Shown here: in pieces, positions 45,055-55,728 of the stretch
Position numbering within the stretch: position 1 is the stretch's first letter
Layout: each line of letters opens with the position of its first letter
Source: Alsobacter sp045348435
GTDB lineage: Bacteria > Pseudomonadota > Alphaproteobacteria > Rhizobiales > Beijerinckiaceae
Direction of reading: 5' to 3'
Length of the DNA: 64,000 nucleotides
Assembly: GCF_045348435.1 (NCBI RefSeq)
Contig: NZ_CP157484.1
Span: forward strand, 186,001-250,000
Notes under the pieces: model-generated
The model's database searches: none
The model's input: only the letters and a program-made list of their open reading frames with translations
Told to the model about the DNA's origin: nothing
Position numbers and translations under genes: made by a program

Positions 45055-47964
45055 TTAGAATTCGTCCCAGGCGCTGGAGGGCGCCTTCCGTCCCGCGGCG
45101 GCGCGCCTTGCGGGCGGGGTCGACCCCTTCTCGTCCTGAGCCCTGGTGAGCCGGGCCGGCGCCTTGGACGTCGGGCCGGCAGCCGAGGGCGTCGCGCCGG
45201 AGGATTTCATCGACGAGGTCTCGGCTGGCGGTCGCGAAAAGGCCTCGGCCGCGATCTGGCGCAGGCGCGCCGGCTCCGAGGAAGCCTGGGGCCGGCCGGC
45301 TGCGGCGCGGCTCTCGGCGCGATGATGCGTCTTGAACGTGGCCGCCACCTCGTTGAGCCGCTCGATCTGCGACGCGAGCGCCGATGCCGAAGCCGCGCTC
45401 TCCTCCGCCAGCGCGGCGTTCTGCTGGGTCATCTCGTCCATGTGGGCCACGGCCTGGCTCATCTCGTCGATGCCGTTGGCCTGTTCGCTGGCGGCGCTGG
45501 AGATGTCGCCCACCGTGCTGGCCACCTTGTGGGAGGCGCTGACGATCTGGTCCAGCGCATCGCCCGCGGCGCGCACCAGCTTCACCCCGTTCGACACCTC
45601 CTGGTCGGAGGACGCGATCAGCCCGGAGATGTCCTTGGCGGCGTCGCTGGAGCGCTGAGCCAAGGTGCGGACCTCCGACGCCACGACCGCGAAGCCTTTG
45701 CCTGCCTCGCCGGCCCGGGCGGCCTCGACGGCGGCGTTGAGGGCGAGCAGGTTGGTCTGGAAGGCGATCTCGTCGATGACCGACGTGATGTCGGAGATTT
45801 TCTTGGTGGCCTGCTCGATGCGCGACATCGCGTCGACTGCCTGGGTGACGATGGCGCCGCCGTTCTCGGCGACCCGCATGGCCTCCTCGGCCAGGTCCAC
45901 GGCCTGGCGGGAGGATTGCGCCGACGCCTTGACGGAGGCGGCGAGCTCCTCGGTGGTGGCGGCGGTCTCCTCCAGCGAGGAAGCCTGCTCCTCGGTGCGG
46001 CGGGACAGGTCGTCCGCCCCTGCATTGATCTCGCGGGCCGCTCCGCCGACGTCCACGGCGGTGGTCTGGATGGCGGCGACGGTCTCGGCGAGGCGCGCCA
46101 CCGTGTCGTTGAGCGCTTCCTTGAGCTCGCCGAAGCGGCCGCGGTACTCCGCCGAGATCGTATGCGTGAGGTCGCCCTGCGACAGAGCCCCGAGCGCCGC
46201 GGCGAGGTCGCTCGTGGCGGCGTCGACGCCCGCGCTCATCTCGTTCATGGCGGCCGAGAGGTCGCGCATGAAGCCGTTCTTGCCCTCCAGCGGCACGCGC
46301 TGGCTGAAGTCGCCGGCCGCCGCGGCCGCCGCCATCGCGGCCACCTCCGACTGGACGGCGAGTTCCTCGGTGACGTTCCGCCATTCGATGGTCTGGCCGA
46401 TGGCTTCGCCGTCGCGGCCCTCGATCCGCGTCATGGCGATGTTCAGCGTGTAGCCGCCGATGCGGTACTGGAGCAGCGTCGCGCCGCCCGCCTCGCCCAG
46501 CTCGCTGCGCTGGAGAGCGGGGTTGTCGCGCGCCTGGGCGATCGGGGAGCCGACAAGGCCGTCGACCGACCAGTCCGCCCGGCCGGCCTTGAAGCAATGC
46601 TCGACGCCGCGCAGGAATCGGTCGAGCGAGCGGCTCACATAGACGATGCGCTCATCCGCGTCGGTGATCATGATCATGGCCGGCGAACTGTCGAGCGCCG
46701 ACCGGATGCGGGCGGAGGCCAGGCCGGTCTCGTGGATCACCTTGAGCGAGCGCGCCAGTTCGCCGATCTCGTCGGCCCGGGCGGTCGCCGCGATCTCGAC
46801 CGTCTCGCCCTTGACGAGCTGGCCGACCGCGTCCTTCAGCGCCGAGATCGGCCGGTAGATGGTGCGCGACGCCAGCCACCCCAGCAGCGCGACGCCGGCC
46901 AGGATGCCGGCCGCCACGAGGGCGATCAGCTTGCCCATGGCGATGAGGGGCGCTTCGACCTCGCGCAGCGTCTGTTCGGCCACGATCGCCCAGGTTCCGC
47001 CCGGCACCTTGGCCGGAACCGCGATGATCACCGAGGGCTCGCCGCCCGTTCCGATGTCCTGGCCATTGACCGTCTGGCCGGCCAGCGCCGCCTTCACGGC
47101 CGGCGCCTCGTAGCGCAGCTTGCCGGCGGTCGGTTCGGAATGCAGGACCAGCTGCGTGCGCGACAGGCCGTCGGCTCCGACGGCGAAGAGCTGTCCGGTC
47201 TCGCCGATCTGGCGGTTGATGGTGGGCGAGATGGACGCGGCGGTCAGCGTCGCGGCGACCACGCCCATGGAGACGCCCGCATCGGTGACCAGGGCCTTGG
47301 CCAGCACGCTCGTCGGGGCGCCGCCCATCGGCGCATAGGGCTGCGTGTCCACGAAGGCGACGTCGCCGGCGCCGGCCTTCTGCATGGCCTGCGCGAAAGC
47401 CCGCGCCAGCGGGCTGTCCTTCAGCTTGCCGGAGACGACATTGGCTCCGAAGTCCCTGTTCTTCACGCCGGAATAGACGACGTTGCCGGCGGGATCGATG
47501 ATCAGGATGTCGGCGAATTCGAACTGCTGGCGATACTGGTCCAGCGTCTTGTGGACTTTCTCGTGATAGAAGCCGTAGCTCGTGTCGTCCTGCTCGCCCT
47601 TGTACTTCCAGCGCTCGCCGTCCTTGAAGGGGTTGTCGTCGATATAGAGTTTCTGAAGCAGCGCTTCGGCCTCGGCGCCCTTCGACTTGTAGTCGTTGCC
47701 CAGGTTGCTGAGCGCCTCGAAGATGGTCGGCGTCTCGGACACGAGCCTCAGATTGGTCTGCGCCTGGCGCATGTAGCGCTCGAGCGAGATGGCCCGGTTC
47801 TGCACCGTCGACTGCAGGCTCGTCTGGAGCTGCTCGACGGCCGAGCGGCGCGCGATCTGGAAAGCCATGGTCCCGACCGCGACGGCGCTCACCACCGCGC
47901 CGCTGAGCACGATGGCGGGGACTTTGAAGGAGAGCTTCGAGAACGCACGAAGGACGGAGGACAT
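45055..47964 (-). CDS. Methyl-accepting chemotaxis protein with double-Cache, PAS and WDEF tail
   Basis: A 969-residue chemoreceptor, the largest of three. TM1 lies near 12-35; a dCache_1-type periplasmic sensor spans about 40-335 (DILIIDPAGNVVYSGVKNRD, then GTWAIVAEQTLREVEAPLIA), with TM2 near 344-366 and HAMP at about 367-420. A cytoplasmic PAS domain follows at about 425-540 (MIMITDADERIVYVSRSLDR), then further HAMP-like segments, the signalling hairpin with its tip near 738, a Lys/Ser/Pro linker and SSAWDEF. It senses both an outside ligand and, through PAS, possibly an internal or redox cue. Upstream, 47965-48227 is AT-richer and likely holds its promoter. Confidence 0.93.
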   Translation of the reverse strand: MSSVLRAFSKLSFKVPAIVLSGAVVSAVAVGTMAFQIARRSAVEQLQTSLQSTVQNRAISLERYMRQAQTNLRLVSETPTIFEALSNLGNDYKSKGAEAEALLQKLYIDDNPFKDGERWKYKGEQDDTSYGFYHEKVHKTLDQYRQQFEFADILIIDPAGNVVYSGVKNRDFGANVVSGKLKDSPLARAFAQAMQKAGAGDVAFVDTQPYAPMGGAPTSVLAKALVTDAGVSMGVVAATLTAASISPTINRQIGETGQLFAVGADGLSRTQLVLHSEPTAGKLRYEAPAVKAALAGQTVNGQDIGTGGEPSVIIAVPAKVPGGTWAIVAEQTLREVEAPLIAMGKLIALVAAGILAGVALLGWLASRTIYRPISALKDAVGQLVKGETVEIAATARADEIGELARSLKVIHETGLASARIRSALDSSPAMIMITDADERIVYVSRSLDRFLRGVEHCFKAGRADWSVDGLVGSPIAQARDNPALQRSELGEAGGATLLQYRIGGYTLNIAMTRIEGRDGEAIGQTIEWRNVTEELAVQSEVAAMAAAAAAGDFSQRVPLEGKNGFMRDLSAAMNEMSAGVDAATSDLAAALGALSQGDLTHTISAEYRGRFGELKEALNDTVARLAETVAAIQTTAVDVGGAAREINAGADDLSRRTEEQASSLEETAATTEELAASVKASAQSSRQAVDLAEEAMRVAENGGAIVTQAVDAMSRIEQATKKISDITSVIDEIAFQTNLLALNAAVEAARAGEAGKGFAVVASEVRTLAQRSSDAAKDISGLIASSDQEVSNGVKLVRAAGDALDQIVSASHKVASTVGDISSAASEQANGIDEMSQAVAHMDEMTQQNAALAEESAASASALASQIERLNEVAATFKTHHRAESRAAAGRPQASSEPARLRQIAAEAFSRPPAETSSMKSSGATPSAAGPTSKAPARLTRAQDEKGSTPPARRAAAGRKAPSSAWDEF

Positions 47965-48141
47965 AGGGGGTCACCTGGGCGGGGCGCGCCGCCCAAATGG
48001 GCGGCTCTGGAATGAATCGTCCCGTCGTCCTGGTGAATCGTCCCGAAGAGGGGCGGAGTCGATCGGCGCCGGGCTTCTCGTGTCCGTCGCAGACTCGGCT
48101 GGAATTACTTACAAACGGTTCAGGTTTTGCATTTTCTTGAA

Positions 48142-48173
48142 GCGTCGAAAGAGCTTCGATTCTCTCTCGACGC
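48142..48173. terminator. Hairpin in the gap between the serine hydrolase and third chemoreceptor genes
   Basis: GCGTCGAAAGAG and CTCTCTCGACGC pair with one mismatch across an 8-nt loop. It lies 55 nt after the hydrolase stop and 178 nt before the chemoreceptor start, both on the minus strand, so it probably separates the two transcripts. No strong T-tract. Confidence 0.45.
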
Positions 48174-48227
48174 GTTTAGGTTGTAGTCGGTTGCTCCAGT
48201 AGACTTGTATTTGCGAGCTGAAGAACT

Positions 48228-49252
48228 TTAATCCGGCGAAGGCTTGACGGTTGATTCCCCGACCAGGGCGCCGACGGCGCGGCGCAGCGCGACGATGCCG
48301 CTCTCCCGGTGACGGCTTGGATGAACGCGGTTGGTCAGGAGCGTCCAGGCCCGCCGCGAGTCAGGGTCGACCCACAACCCCGTGCCGGTGAACCCGGTGT
48401 GACCGATCGTCCGCGGCGAGCAGGCGTCGCTGCCGGACCAGCCCGGATGCGCCATCTCCCATCCAAGGCTGCGGGTCGGGGCCTCGCGCCTCCAGAGCGG
48501 GGCGTCGCGCGGGTCGCCGGCCGCGGCCCTGGCCAGCATGTCGGCCGCGACGTCGAGAAGCGCGTCCGCGGTCCCGAACAGGCCCGCATGGCCGGACGCC
48601 CCGCCCAGCGCGAAGGCGTTCTCGTCGTGGACCTCTCCCCGCATCACGCGGCCGCGCCAGCTGCAGCGTTCCGTCGCGGCGCAGCGGGCCGGGTCCGGAC
48701 GAAAGGTGAAGCCCTCCGGAACAGGCTGGTCGGCGAGCGGCGCGCCGGTGAGGCGTTCGATGGCGATGCCGAGCAGGATGAAGTTGATGTCGGAATAGAC
48801 CGGAGGGCCGGCTCGCCACGCCCGCTGCAGCACGAAGGCGCGCAACGTATGCGAATCCTGCCCGTACGTATACAAGGGCTCGACTGCGGGCAGATGCGTC
48901 TGGTGGGCCAGGCACTGCCGGAAGGTGAGCCGCCGCTCAGGGGCGCCGCCGACGTCGTATTGCCTCAGATCCGGGATGGCCGTCGTGAGCGGCGCGTCGA
49001 GGTCGATCCGACCCTCGGCCGCGAAGTCGAGGAGGCGCCGGGTCGTGAAAACCACCTTGGTCAGGGAGGCGAGGTCGAAAATCGTGTCGCGCGCCATCGG
49101 CTCGCGCACGGGTTCGACCTGCGCCGCGCCGGCCCAGCGCAGAGCCTTGGCGCCCGACCCGTCGACGACGCCGAACACCGCGCCGGGGATGCGGCTTTCC
49201 GCAATGGCGTCCCGCACGGGCGCGAACGCGCGGTCGGCGATCTCGTCGAGGT

Positions 49253-49256
<4 letters not shown>
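48228..49256 (-). CDS. Beta-lactamase-fold serine hydrolase, candidate cytoplasmic muramyl-alanine amidase (AmiE-like)
   Basis: A 342-residue class C beta-lactamase/penicillin-binding-fold protein. The active-site motifs are SLTK (Ser nucleophile and Lys), YSDIN (YxN) and GHTGFTG (the KTG-equivalent HTG). There is no signal peptide, so it acts in the cytoplasm. It is the last gene of a four-gene, fully overlapping operon with anmK and two oligopeptide-type ABC ATPases. In Bacillus subtilis a beta-lactamase-family protein of the murQ operon, AmiE (YbbE), is an N-acetylmuramyl-L-alanine amidase. By analogy this enzyme would strip the peptide from imported anhydromuropeptides. A DD-peptidase or esterase is the alternative. 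Confidence 0.85.
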
Positions 49257-50235
<979 letters not shown>

Positions 50236-50239
<4 letters not shown>

Positions 50240-51210
50240 GCGGCCGCCTCGGTCGTCGCCGGGTTCCAGCAAGCGGCCCGATGCCCGTCCGCGCCGTCCA
50301 GCTGGGGCAAGGAAACGCGGCAGACCGGCAGGGCGGCCGCGCAGCGCGGCGCGAAAGCGCAGCCCCCGCGCGCGCCGGGCGGCGGCACCATGCCGGGGAT
50401 CGACGGCAGGCGGACGCCCGGTGGGTTGGAGGCCGGCGTCGTCTCGATGAGCGCGCGCGTGTAGCGGTGCCGGGGGGCGGTGAAGAGCTGGTCGACCGCG
50501 GCCTCCTCGACGATGCGTCCCGCATACATCACGGCCGCACGGTCGCACACGTCGGCCACCACGCCGAGATCATGGGTGATCAGCAGGCAGGCCATGTCCA
50601 TGTCGCGCCGAAGGCGGTCGATGAGGGCGAGGATCTGCGCCTGGACGGTGACGTCCAGCGCGGTGGTGGGCTCGTCGGCGATGAGCAGCTTGGGCTCGCA
50701 GGCGAGCGCGATGGCGATCATCACGCGCTGTCGCTGGCCGCCGGACATCTGGTGCGGATAGCGCTCCAGCTGCTCCCGCGGCGCGGGCAGGCCCACCAGG
50801 GCGAGCAGCTCGGCCGCGCGGGACAGGGCCAGGGCGCGCGGCAGCCCGCGATGGATCTCCAACACCTCGGCGATCTGTTCGCCGACCGTGAAGACGGGGT
50901 TCAGCGACGTCATCGGCTCCTGGAAGATCATCCCGACCCGGTCGCCGCGCAGCTTCCGCAGGTCCTCCGCGCCGAGGCCGAGCACGTCCACCCCGCCGAC
51001 CCGGACGGCGCCCGCCGCGACCCGCACCGGCGGGCTCGGCAGAAGCCGCAGCACCGAGAGCGCCGTGATGCTCTTGCCGCAGCCGGATTCGCCCACCAGC
51101 CCCAGCATCTCGCCAGGCCCGATCGCGAAGGACACGTCCTCCACCAGCATGAGGCCACCCGCCGCGAGGCTGAGCCCGGCGACCTCCAGGACGGGCGAGG
51201 GAACCGTCAC
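50236..51210 (-). CDS. Oligopeptide/muropeptide-type ABC transporter ATPase (DppD-like)
   Basis: A 324-residue ATPase. Walker A is GESGCGKSITALSVL, the Q-loop is in IFQEPMTSLNPVF, the signature is MSGGQRQRVMIAI, and Walker B is LLIADEPTTALD with the switch His in LLITHDLGV. GCAFAPRCAAALPVC carries the Dpp/Opp C-terminal cysteines. The start is GTG at 51210, overlapping the TGA of anmK (GTGA). The two different ATPases would form a heterodimer, as in DppD/DppF. Their linkage to anmK rather than to the permease genes is the notable point. Confidence 0.94.
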
Positions 51211-52304
51211 GCCGCCCGCCAGAGCTCGCCCCCCGTCATCGGCGCCGGCACGCCCGTCGTGGTCGGAAGGCTGAGCGGCAGGCCCTTGAGCGAGCGCACC
51301 GCCAGGTAGCCGAAGCACTGGGCCTCGATGAAGTCGCCGTTCCACCCCACGGCCTCGACCGGGTCGACCGGAACGCCGAGCTTCTCCTGCAGCAGGCGCA
51401 TGAAGGTCCCGTTGAGGCGCCCGCCGCCCGTCACCAACCAGCGCAAGGGACGCTTGGGCGTGTGCCGCACGGCGTCCGCCGCGGACGCGACCGTGAAGGC
51501 CGCCAGGGTCGCCGCGCCCTCCGCGTCCGACAGCGTCTCGACGGCCTTGGCCCAGGCGTGGAAATCGTTGCGGTCCAGCGACTTCGGCGCCGGGCGGTCG
51601 AAATAGGGGTGGCGCATCAGTTCCGCCGCCATGGCGGCGTTGGCGACGCCGGACGCGGCGAGCCGGCCGCCCTCGTCATAGGGCCGGCCCAGCCGCTTCA
51701 TGACGAAATCGTCCAGGAGGGCGGAGGCGGGGCCGGTGTCGAAGGCGATGACCACGTCGCCGTCGATATAGGTGACGTTGCCGACGCCGCCGAGGTTCAG
51801 CACCATCACGGGCTGCTCCAGCGTCGAGGCAAGCGCGCGGTGGTAGAGCGGGGCGAAAGGCGCGCCTTCGCCGCCGGCCGCCACGTCGGCGTGCCGGAAG
51901 CGGTTGACGACGTCGATCCCGAGCGCCGCCGCCACCCGCTGGCCGACGCCGAGTTGCCGGGTGAAACGCTTTTCGGGCCGATGATAGACGGTCTGGCCGT
52001 GCAGTCCGACGACCCTGACATTGCTCTTCTCGATGTCGAAGTCTCGGATGAAGTCCGCGATCGCGGCGGCGTGCGCGTCGCTGACCGCCGCCTCCAGGGC
52101 GTCGAGCTCGCCGGTCTCGGCCCGCACCGGGTCGGCGATGAGGGCGAGGAGCTGGGCCCGCAGCGCGTCCGAATAGGGATAGGTCCGGCCCGGCCCCGGC
52201 GTGACCCGCGCGTCGCCGTCCGTGTCGACGATCGAGACGTCGATGCCGTCCATGGAGGTGCCGCTGATCGCCCCGATGGCGGTGGTGAGGGCTTCGTCCT
52301 GCAT
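51207..52304 (-). CDS. anmK: Anhydro-N-acetylmuramic acid kinase
   Basis: A 365-residue enzyme that cleaves the 1,6-anhydro ring of anhMurNAc and phosphorylates it to MurNAc-6-P. Landmarks: AIGAISGTSMDGIDVSIVDT (ATP-binding, residues 9-28), VVGLHGQTVYHRPEK, GEGAPFAPLYHRAL, LNLGGVGNVTYIDGD, AFDTGPASALLDDFV (catalytic Asp region) and VTGGGRLNGTFM. Its length matches E. coli AnmK. The start at 52304 gives this normal N-terminus; the open frame upstream is Gly/Pro-rich non-coding. It is the first gene of the minus arm and feeds MurQ, encoded 6 kb away in the same locus. Confidence 0.95.
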   Translation of the reverse strand: MQDEALTTAIGAISGTSMDGIDVSIVDTDGDARVTPGPGRTYPYSDALRAQLLALIADPVRAETGELDALEAAVSDAHAAAIADFIRDFDIEKSNVRVVGLHGQTVYHRPEKRFTRQLGVGQRVAAALGIDVVNRFRHADVAAGGEGAPFAPLYHRALASTLEQPVMVLNLGGVGNVTYIDGDVVIAFDTGPASALLDDFVMKRLGRPYDEGGRLAASGVANAAMAAELMRHPYFDRPAPKSLDRNDFHAWAKAVETLSDAEGAATLAAFTVASAADAVRHTPKRPLRWLVTGGGRLNGTFMRLLQEKLGVPVDPVEAVGWNGDFIEAQCFGYLAVRSLKGLPLSLPTTTGVPAPMTGGELWRAA

Positions 52305-52431
52305 GGGTCGCGCTCCAGTCGGGGTAGAGGATCGGGGCCGGGCTCCTGGGCCGCGCCCGCTCGGGCCGGCGGCTTGCAATGGGTATTATGGCGGCCTACC
52401 GTCCCGCAACAGCAAAGGATGGAGGCGATCG
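52305..52431. promoter_or_regulatory. Divergent promoter region of the importer locus
   Basis: 127 nt between anmK and the binding-protein gene. The only AT-rich patch is GGGTATTATGG (52381-52391), which reads TATTAT on the plus strand and CATAAT on the minus strand, so one short box could serve as -10 for both directions. No good -35 is visible on either side. TGGGTATTATGG weakly resembles the TGGTAT half-sites found in front of murQ. Confidence 0.35.
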
Positions 52432-53952
52432 ATGGTGCGCAACGCTCTCAGGGCGACGTTTCTGGCCGCCGGGGCCGTTTTGACCGCCGCGGCGCCGGGC
52501 GCCTCGCCGGCGCTCGCGCAGGTTCTCGAGCTGGCGATCGACCAGTCGCCCGCCGGGCTCGATCCGCACATCATCACCGCTTTCGCGTCCTTCATGGTCG
52601 TCAACGGCACGATCTATGAGGGCCTGACCGCCATCGACAAGGACCTGCGCGTCGGCCCCGGGCTGGCGGAGTCCTGGACGGTGTCGCCGGACGGCAAGTC
52701 CTACGCCTTCAAGCTGCGCCCCGGCGTGACCTTCCACAACGGCGCACCCATGGAAGCCGCCGACGTCGTCGCCTCGCTGAAGCGCGTGATGGCCAAGGAG
52801 ATCGCCTCGCCGCTGGCGAGCCGCCTCGCCGCGGTGGAGAGCGTCGCCGCGCCGGACGCCGGCACGGTGGAGCTCAAGCTGAAGGAGCCCTCCGCGCCGC
52901 TGCTGACCTCGCTTGCGACGCTGGCGATCGTTCCGCGCGGGTTCGAGGCCGACAAGGACGGCCTGCAGAAGCAGCCCGTCGGCACCGGCCCGTTCAAGTT
53001 CAAGGAGTGGCAGCCGAACGGCTTCATCGCGCTGGCCCGCAACGACGCGTATTGGCGCAAGGGCCTGCCGAAGCTCGACGGCGTGAAGATGAACATCGTG
53101 CCGGAATCCGCCACCCGGCAGGTCGGCGTCGGCAGCGGCCAATACGCCATGCTGCCCAACATCGACGCCGCCACCGCGTTGCAGCTGAAAGGCAAGCCCG
53201 GCGTGAAGCTGGCCGAAACCCTGGAGCTCGCCTACACGCTGATCGGCTTCAACACGGCCAAGCCGCCCTTCGACAACCCCAAGCTGCGCGAGGCGGTGAA
53301 CACCGCGCTCAACCGCGACGAGATCATCCAGGCCGCGCTGTTCGGCGCCGGCGTGCCGGGCGGGCCCCTGTCGCCGGCCCTGAAGGACTGGGCGACCGAC
53401 GTGAAGGAGTTCTCCTGCTACAAGCACGACCTCGCCAAGGCCAAGGCGCTGGTGAAGGACAGCGGCGTCGCCCAGCCGATCAGCGTGACGATGACGGTCC
53501 TGCCGCGGCAGGACATCAAGGACATCGCGCAGGTGGTGCAGCAGCAGCTCGGCGCGGCGGGGATCAAGGTGGAGTTGAAGACCCCGGAGCTCGGCCAGTT
53601 CATCCAGGACTGGCGCAACGGGAACTTCGACCTCTTCGCCTCCACCAACGCCGGCAGCCCCGACCCGGACGACTACTTCTACCGGACCTTCCGGACGGGC
53701 GGCTCCACAAACGTGTTCAAATACTCCAACCCCGAGGTGGACGCCCTCCTGGACAAGGCCCGCGCCAATCAGAACCCGGCCAGCCGCAAGGCCCAGTACG
53801 CCCAGGTCCAGAAGGCGCTCGCCTGCGACGGCCCGATCGCGCACTTGGCCTATGGGCAGCTCTTCACCGCGATGCGGAGCAACGTGACCGGCTTTGAGAT
53901 CATGTCCAACCGCTCGCTGAGCTACCTGGCCGACACGACCGCCGGAAAGTGA
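52432..53952 (+). CDS. ABC transporter periplasmic binding protein (DppA/OppA family), likely muropeptide receptor
   Basis: A 506-residue family 5 binding protein. The Sec signal peptide is FLAAGAVLTAAAPGASPALA, with cleavage before QVLELAIDQS. Family motifs: YEGLTAIDKDLRVGPGLAES, SYAFKLRPGVTFHNGAPMEA, TGPFKFKEWQPNG and NPKLREAVNTALNRDEIIQA. GGAGG lies 8 nt before the ATG. It opens the plus arm of the locus, with two permeases and an acetyltransferase behind it. Company with anmK and murQ points to anhydromuropeptides or their sugar-peptide fragments as ligand, as with the known Agrobacterium Yej-type importer; a plain dipeptide ligand cannot be excluded. Confidence 0.9.
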   Translation: MVRNALRATFLAAGAVLTAAAPGASPALAQVLELAIDQSPAGLDPHIITAFASFMVVNGTIYEGLTAIDKDLRVGPGLAESWTVSPDGKSYAFKLRPGVTFHNGAPMEAADVVASLKRVMAKEIASPLASRLAAVESVAAPDAGTVELKLKEPSAPLLTSLATLAIVPRGFEADKDGLQKQPVGTGPFKFKEWQPNGFIALARNDAYWRKGLPKLDGVKMNIVPESATRQVGVGSGQYAMLPNIDAATALQLKGKPGVKLAETLELAYTLIGFNTAKPPFDNPKLREAVNTALNRDEIIQAALFGAGVPGGPLSPALKDWATDVKEFSCYKHDLAKAKALVKDSGVAQPISVTMTVLPRQDIKDIAQVVQQQLGAAGIKVELKTPELGQFIQDWRNGNFDLFASTNAGSPDPDDYFYRTFRTGGSTNVFKYSNPEVDALLDKARANQNPASRKAQYAQVQKALACDGPIAHLAYGQLFTAMRSNVTGFEIMSNRSLSYLADTTAGK

Positions 53953-54902
53953 TGACGGCGCGCCTGTTCGCCAGCCGGGTCCTCGACCTCGCGGTCGTCC
54001 TGCTCTGCGTCTCCGCGATCGTGTTCGTCATGATCCGGCTGATCCCCGGCGACGCGGTGGCGATCATGCTGGGGGCGAACACGGAGGTGACGCCCGAGCG
54101 CATCGCGGCCCTGCGGGCGCGCATCGGCCTCGACCAGCCGATCCTGACGCAATATCTCGCCTGGATCGGCGCCGCCCTGCGCGGCGATCTCGGCGCGTCC
54201 CTGTGGACCGGGCGGCCCGTCCTGCAGGAGATCGCGGCCCATGTCTGGCCCACCATCCAGCTCACCGTGCTGGCGCTCGCCATCGGGGCCGGGCTCGCTG
54301 TGCCGACCGGCGTCCTGATGGCGCGGTTGCGCGGCCGCTTCGCCGACGGCGCCCTGCGGGTGCTCACCGTGGCGGGGCTGACGATCCCGTCCTTCTGGCT
54401 GGGCATCGTCATGATCCTGACGCTGGCCACGCTCGCCCCCAGCCTGCAGGCGCTGGGCTACGTGCCCTTCGGCGAGGACCCGCTCGGCAATCTCGGCCGC
54501 CTCGTCCTGCCCGCGGTGGCGCTGGCGCTGCCGTTGCTGGCCGGCCTCTCGCGCCTCGTGCGCTCCGCCATGCTGGACGCGCTCGGCCAGGATTACATCC
54601 GCACGGCCCGGGCCAAGGGGGTGAGCGAGCGCCAGGTGCTCTACAAGCACGCGCTGCGCAACGCCCTGATCCCCTTCGTCACCAGCGTGGGGGTGAACAC
54701 GGGCTATCTGCTGGGCGGCGCCATCGTGGTCGAGCAGGTCTTCGCCATTCCGGGGCTCGGCCGCCTGATCCTCGGCGCGATCGCGGAGCGCAATTACCCG
54801 CTCCTGCAGGGGGCGATCCTGGTGGTGACCTTCGGCTTCGTCCTGGTGAACTTCCTGGTCGACATGCTCTACGTCGTCATCGACCCGCGCGTGAGGGCCT
54901 GA
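53952..54902 (+). CDS. ABC transporter permease (DppB-like)
   Basis: A 316-residue inner-membrane protein with six helices. The N-terminal FVMIRLIPGDAVAIMLG and the cytoplasmic coupling loop DYIRTARAKGVSERQVLYKH followed by ALRNALIP are the DppB/OppB hallmarks. The ATG at 53952 shares its A with the stop codon of the binding-protein gene (TGATG); an in-frame GTG is one codon earlier. It pairs with the DppC-like permease encoded 1 nt downstream. Confidence 0.94.
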   Translation: MTARLFASRVLDLAVVLLCVSAIVFVMIRLIPGDAVAIMLGANTEVTPERIAALRARIGLDQPILTQYLAWIGAALRGDLGASLWTGRPVLQEIAAHVWPTIQLTVLALAIGAGLAVPTGVLMARLRGRFADGALRVLTVAGLTIPSFWLGIVMILTLATLAPSLQALGYVPFGEDPLGNLGRLVLPAVALALPLLAGLSRLVRSAMLDALGQDYIRTARAKGVSERQVLYKHALRNALIPFVTSVGVNTGYLLGGAIVVEQVFAIPGLGRLILGAIAERNYPLLQGAILVVTFGFVLVNFLVDMLYVVIDPRVRA

Positions 54903-54903
54903 G

Positions 54904-55728
54904 GTGGGGTTCCTGCGCCGCCGTCCGCTGCTGGCCTTCGCGGCGGCCTTCGTCGCCCTGCAGGTGCTGATAGCGCTCTTCGCCGGGCAGGTCGCCCCCT
55001 ATGATCCGTTGAAGCAGGACGTGATCGCCCGCCTCAAGGGCCCGAGCGCGGCGCACTGGCTCGGCACGGACCAGTTCGGACGGGACGTTCTGTCGCGCAT
55101 CATCCATGGCTGGCGCGCCTCGCTGGCCGTGTCGGTCGCGGCGGTCGGGACGGCGCTGATGGTGGGCGGCGCGCTGGGGCTGGTGACCGCCTTCTATCGC
55201 GGCTGGACCGACCGCATCGTGATGCGGGCGATGGACGTGCTCTTCGCCTTCCCGGTCCTGCTGCTCGCGATCGGGGTTGTGGCCGTGCTGGGGCCGCAGT
55301 CCTCCACGGCGGCGGTCGCCATCGCGGTCGTGTATACGCCGATCTTCGCCCGCCTCCTGCGCGGCCCAGCGCTGGTGATCTGCGAGAGCGACTACGTTAC
55401 CGGCGCGCGCGCCGTGGGCGCGTCGGACGCCCGGATCATGGCCATGCACGTGCTGCCCAACCTCGCCAGCGTCGTGCTGGTGCAGACGAGCCTGCTGCTC
55501 TCCTCCGCCATCCTGGTCGAGGCCTCGCTCTCCTTTCTCGGATTGGGGGTGCAGCCGCCGACGCCTTCGCTCGGGCTGATGCTGTCGGAGGGACGCAACT
55601 TCCTGATGCTGTCGCCCTGGAGCGCGGTGTTCTCCGGCGCGGCCATCCTGGTGCTCGCCTTTGGGCTCAACCTGCTCGGCGACGCGTTGCGCGACACGCT
55701 GGACCCGCGCCTGAGGGGGCGCGAGTGA
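54904..55728 (+). CDS. ABC transporter permease (DppC-like)
   Basis: A 274-residue inner-membrane protein. It has the DppC/OppC N-terminus (APYDPLKQDVIARLKGPSAA, then HWLGTDQFGRDVLSRIIHG) and the EAA-type loop DYVTGARAVGASDARIMAMH followed by VLPN. The start is GTG at 54904, one base after the stop of the DppB-like gene, and its stop overlaps the GTG of the acetyltransferase gene. It is about 20 residues shorter than E. coli DppC at the N-terminus. Confidence 0.93.
   Translation: MGFLRRRPLLAFAAAFVALQVLIALFAGQVAPYDPLKQDVIARLKGPSAAHWLGTDQFGRDVLSRIIHGWRASLAVSVAAVGTALMVGGALGLVTAFYRGWTDRIVMRAMDVLFAFPVLLLAIGVVAVLGPQSSTAAVAIAVVYTPIFARLLRGPALVICESDYVTGARAVGASDARIMAMHVLPNLASVVLVQTSLLLSSAILVEASLSFLGLGVQPPTPSLGLMLSEGRNFLMLSPWSAVFSGAAILVLAFGLNLLGDALRDTLDPRLRGRE

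Noticed and set aside
45322..48015. An 897-codon plus-strand frame opposite the third chemoreceptor
   Set aside because: Composition is Arg/Gly/His/Leu-heavy without recognisable motifs; the minus strand has an intact chemoreceptor over the same bases.
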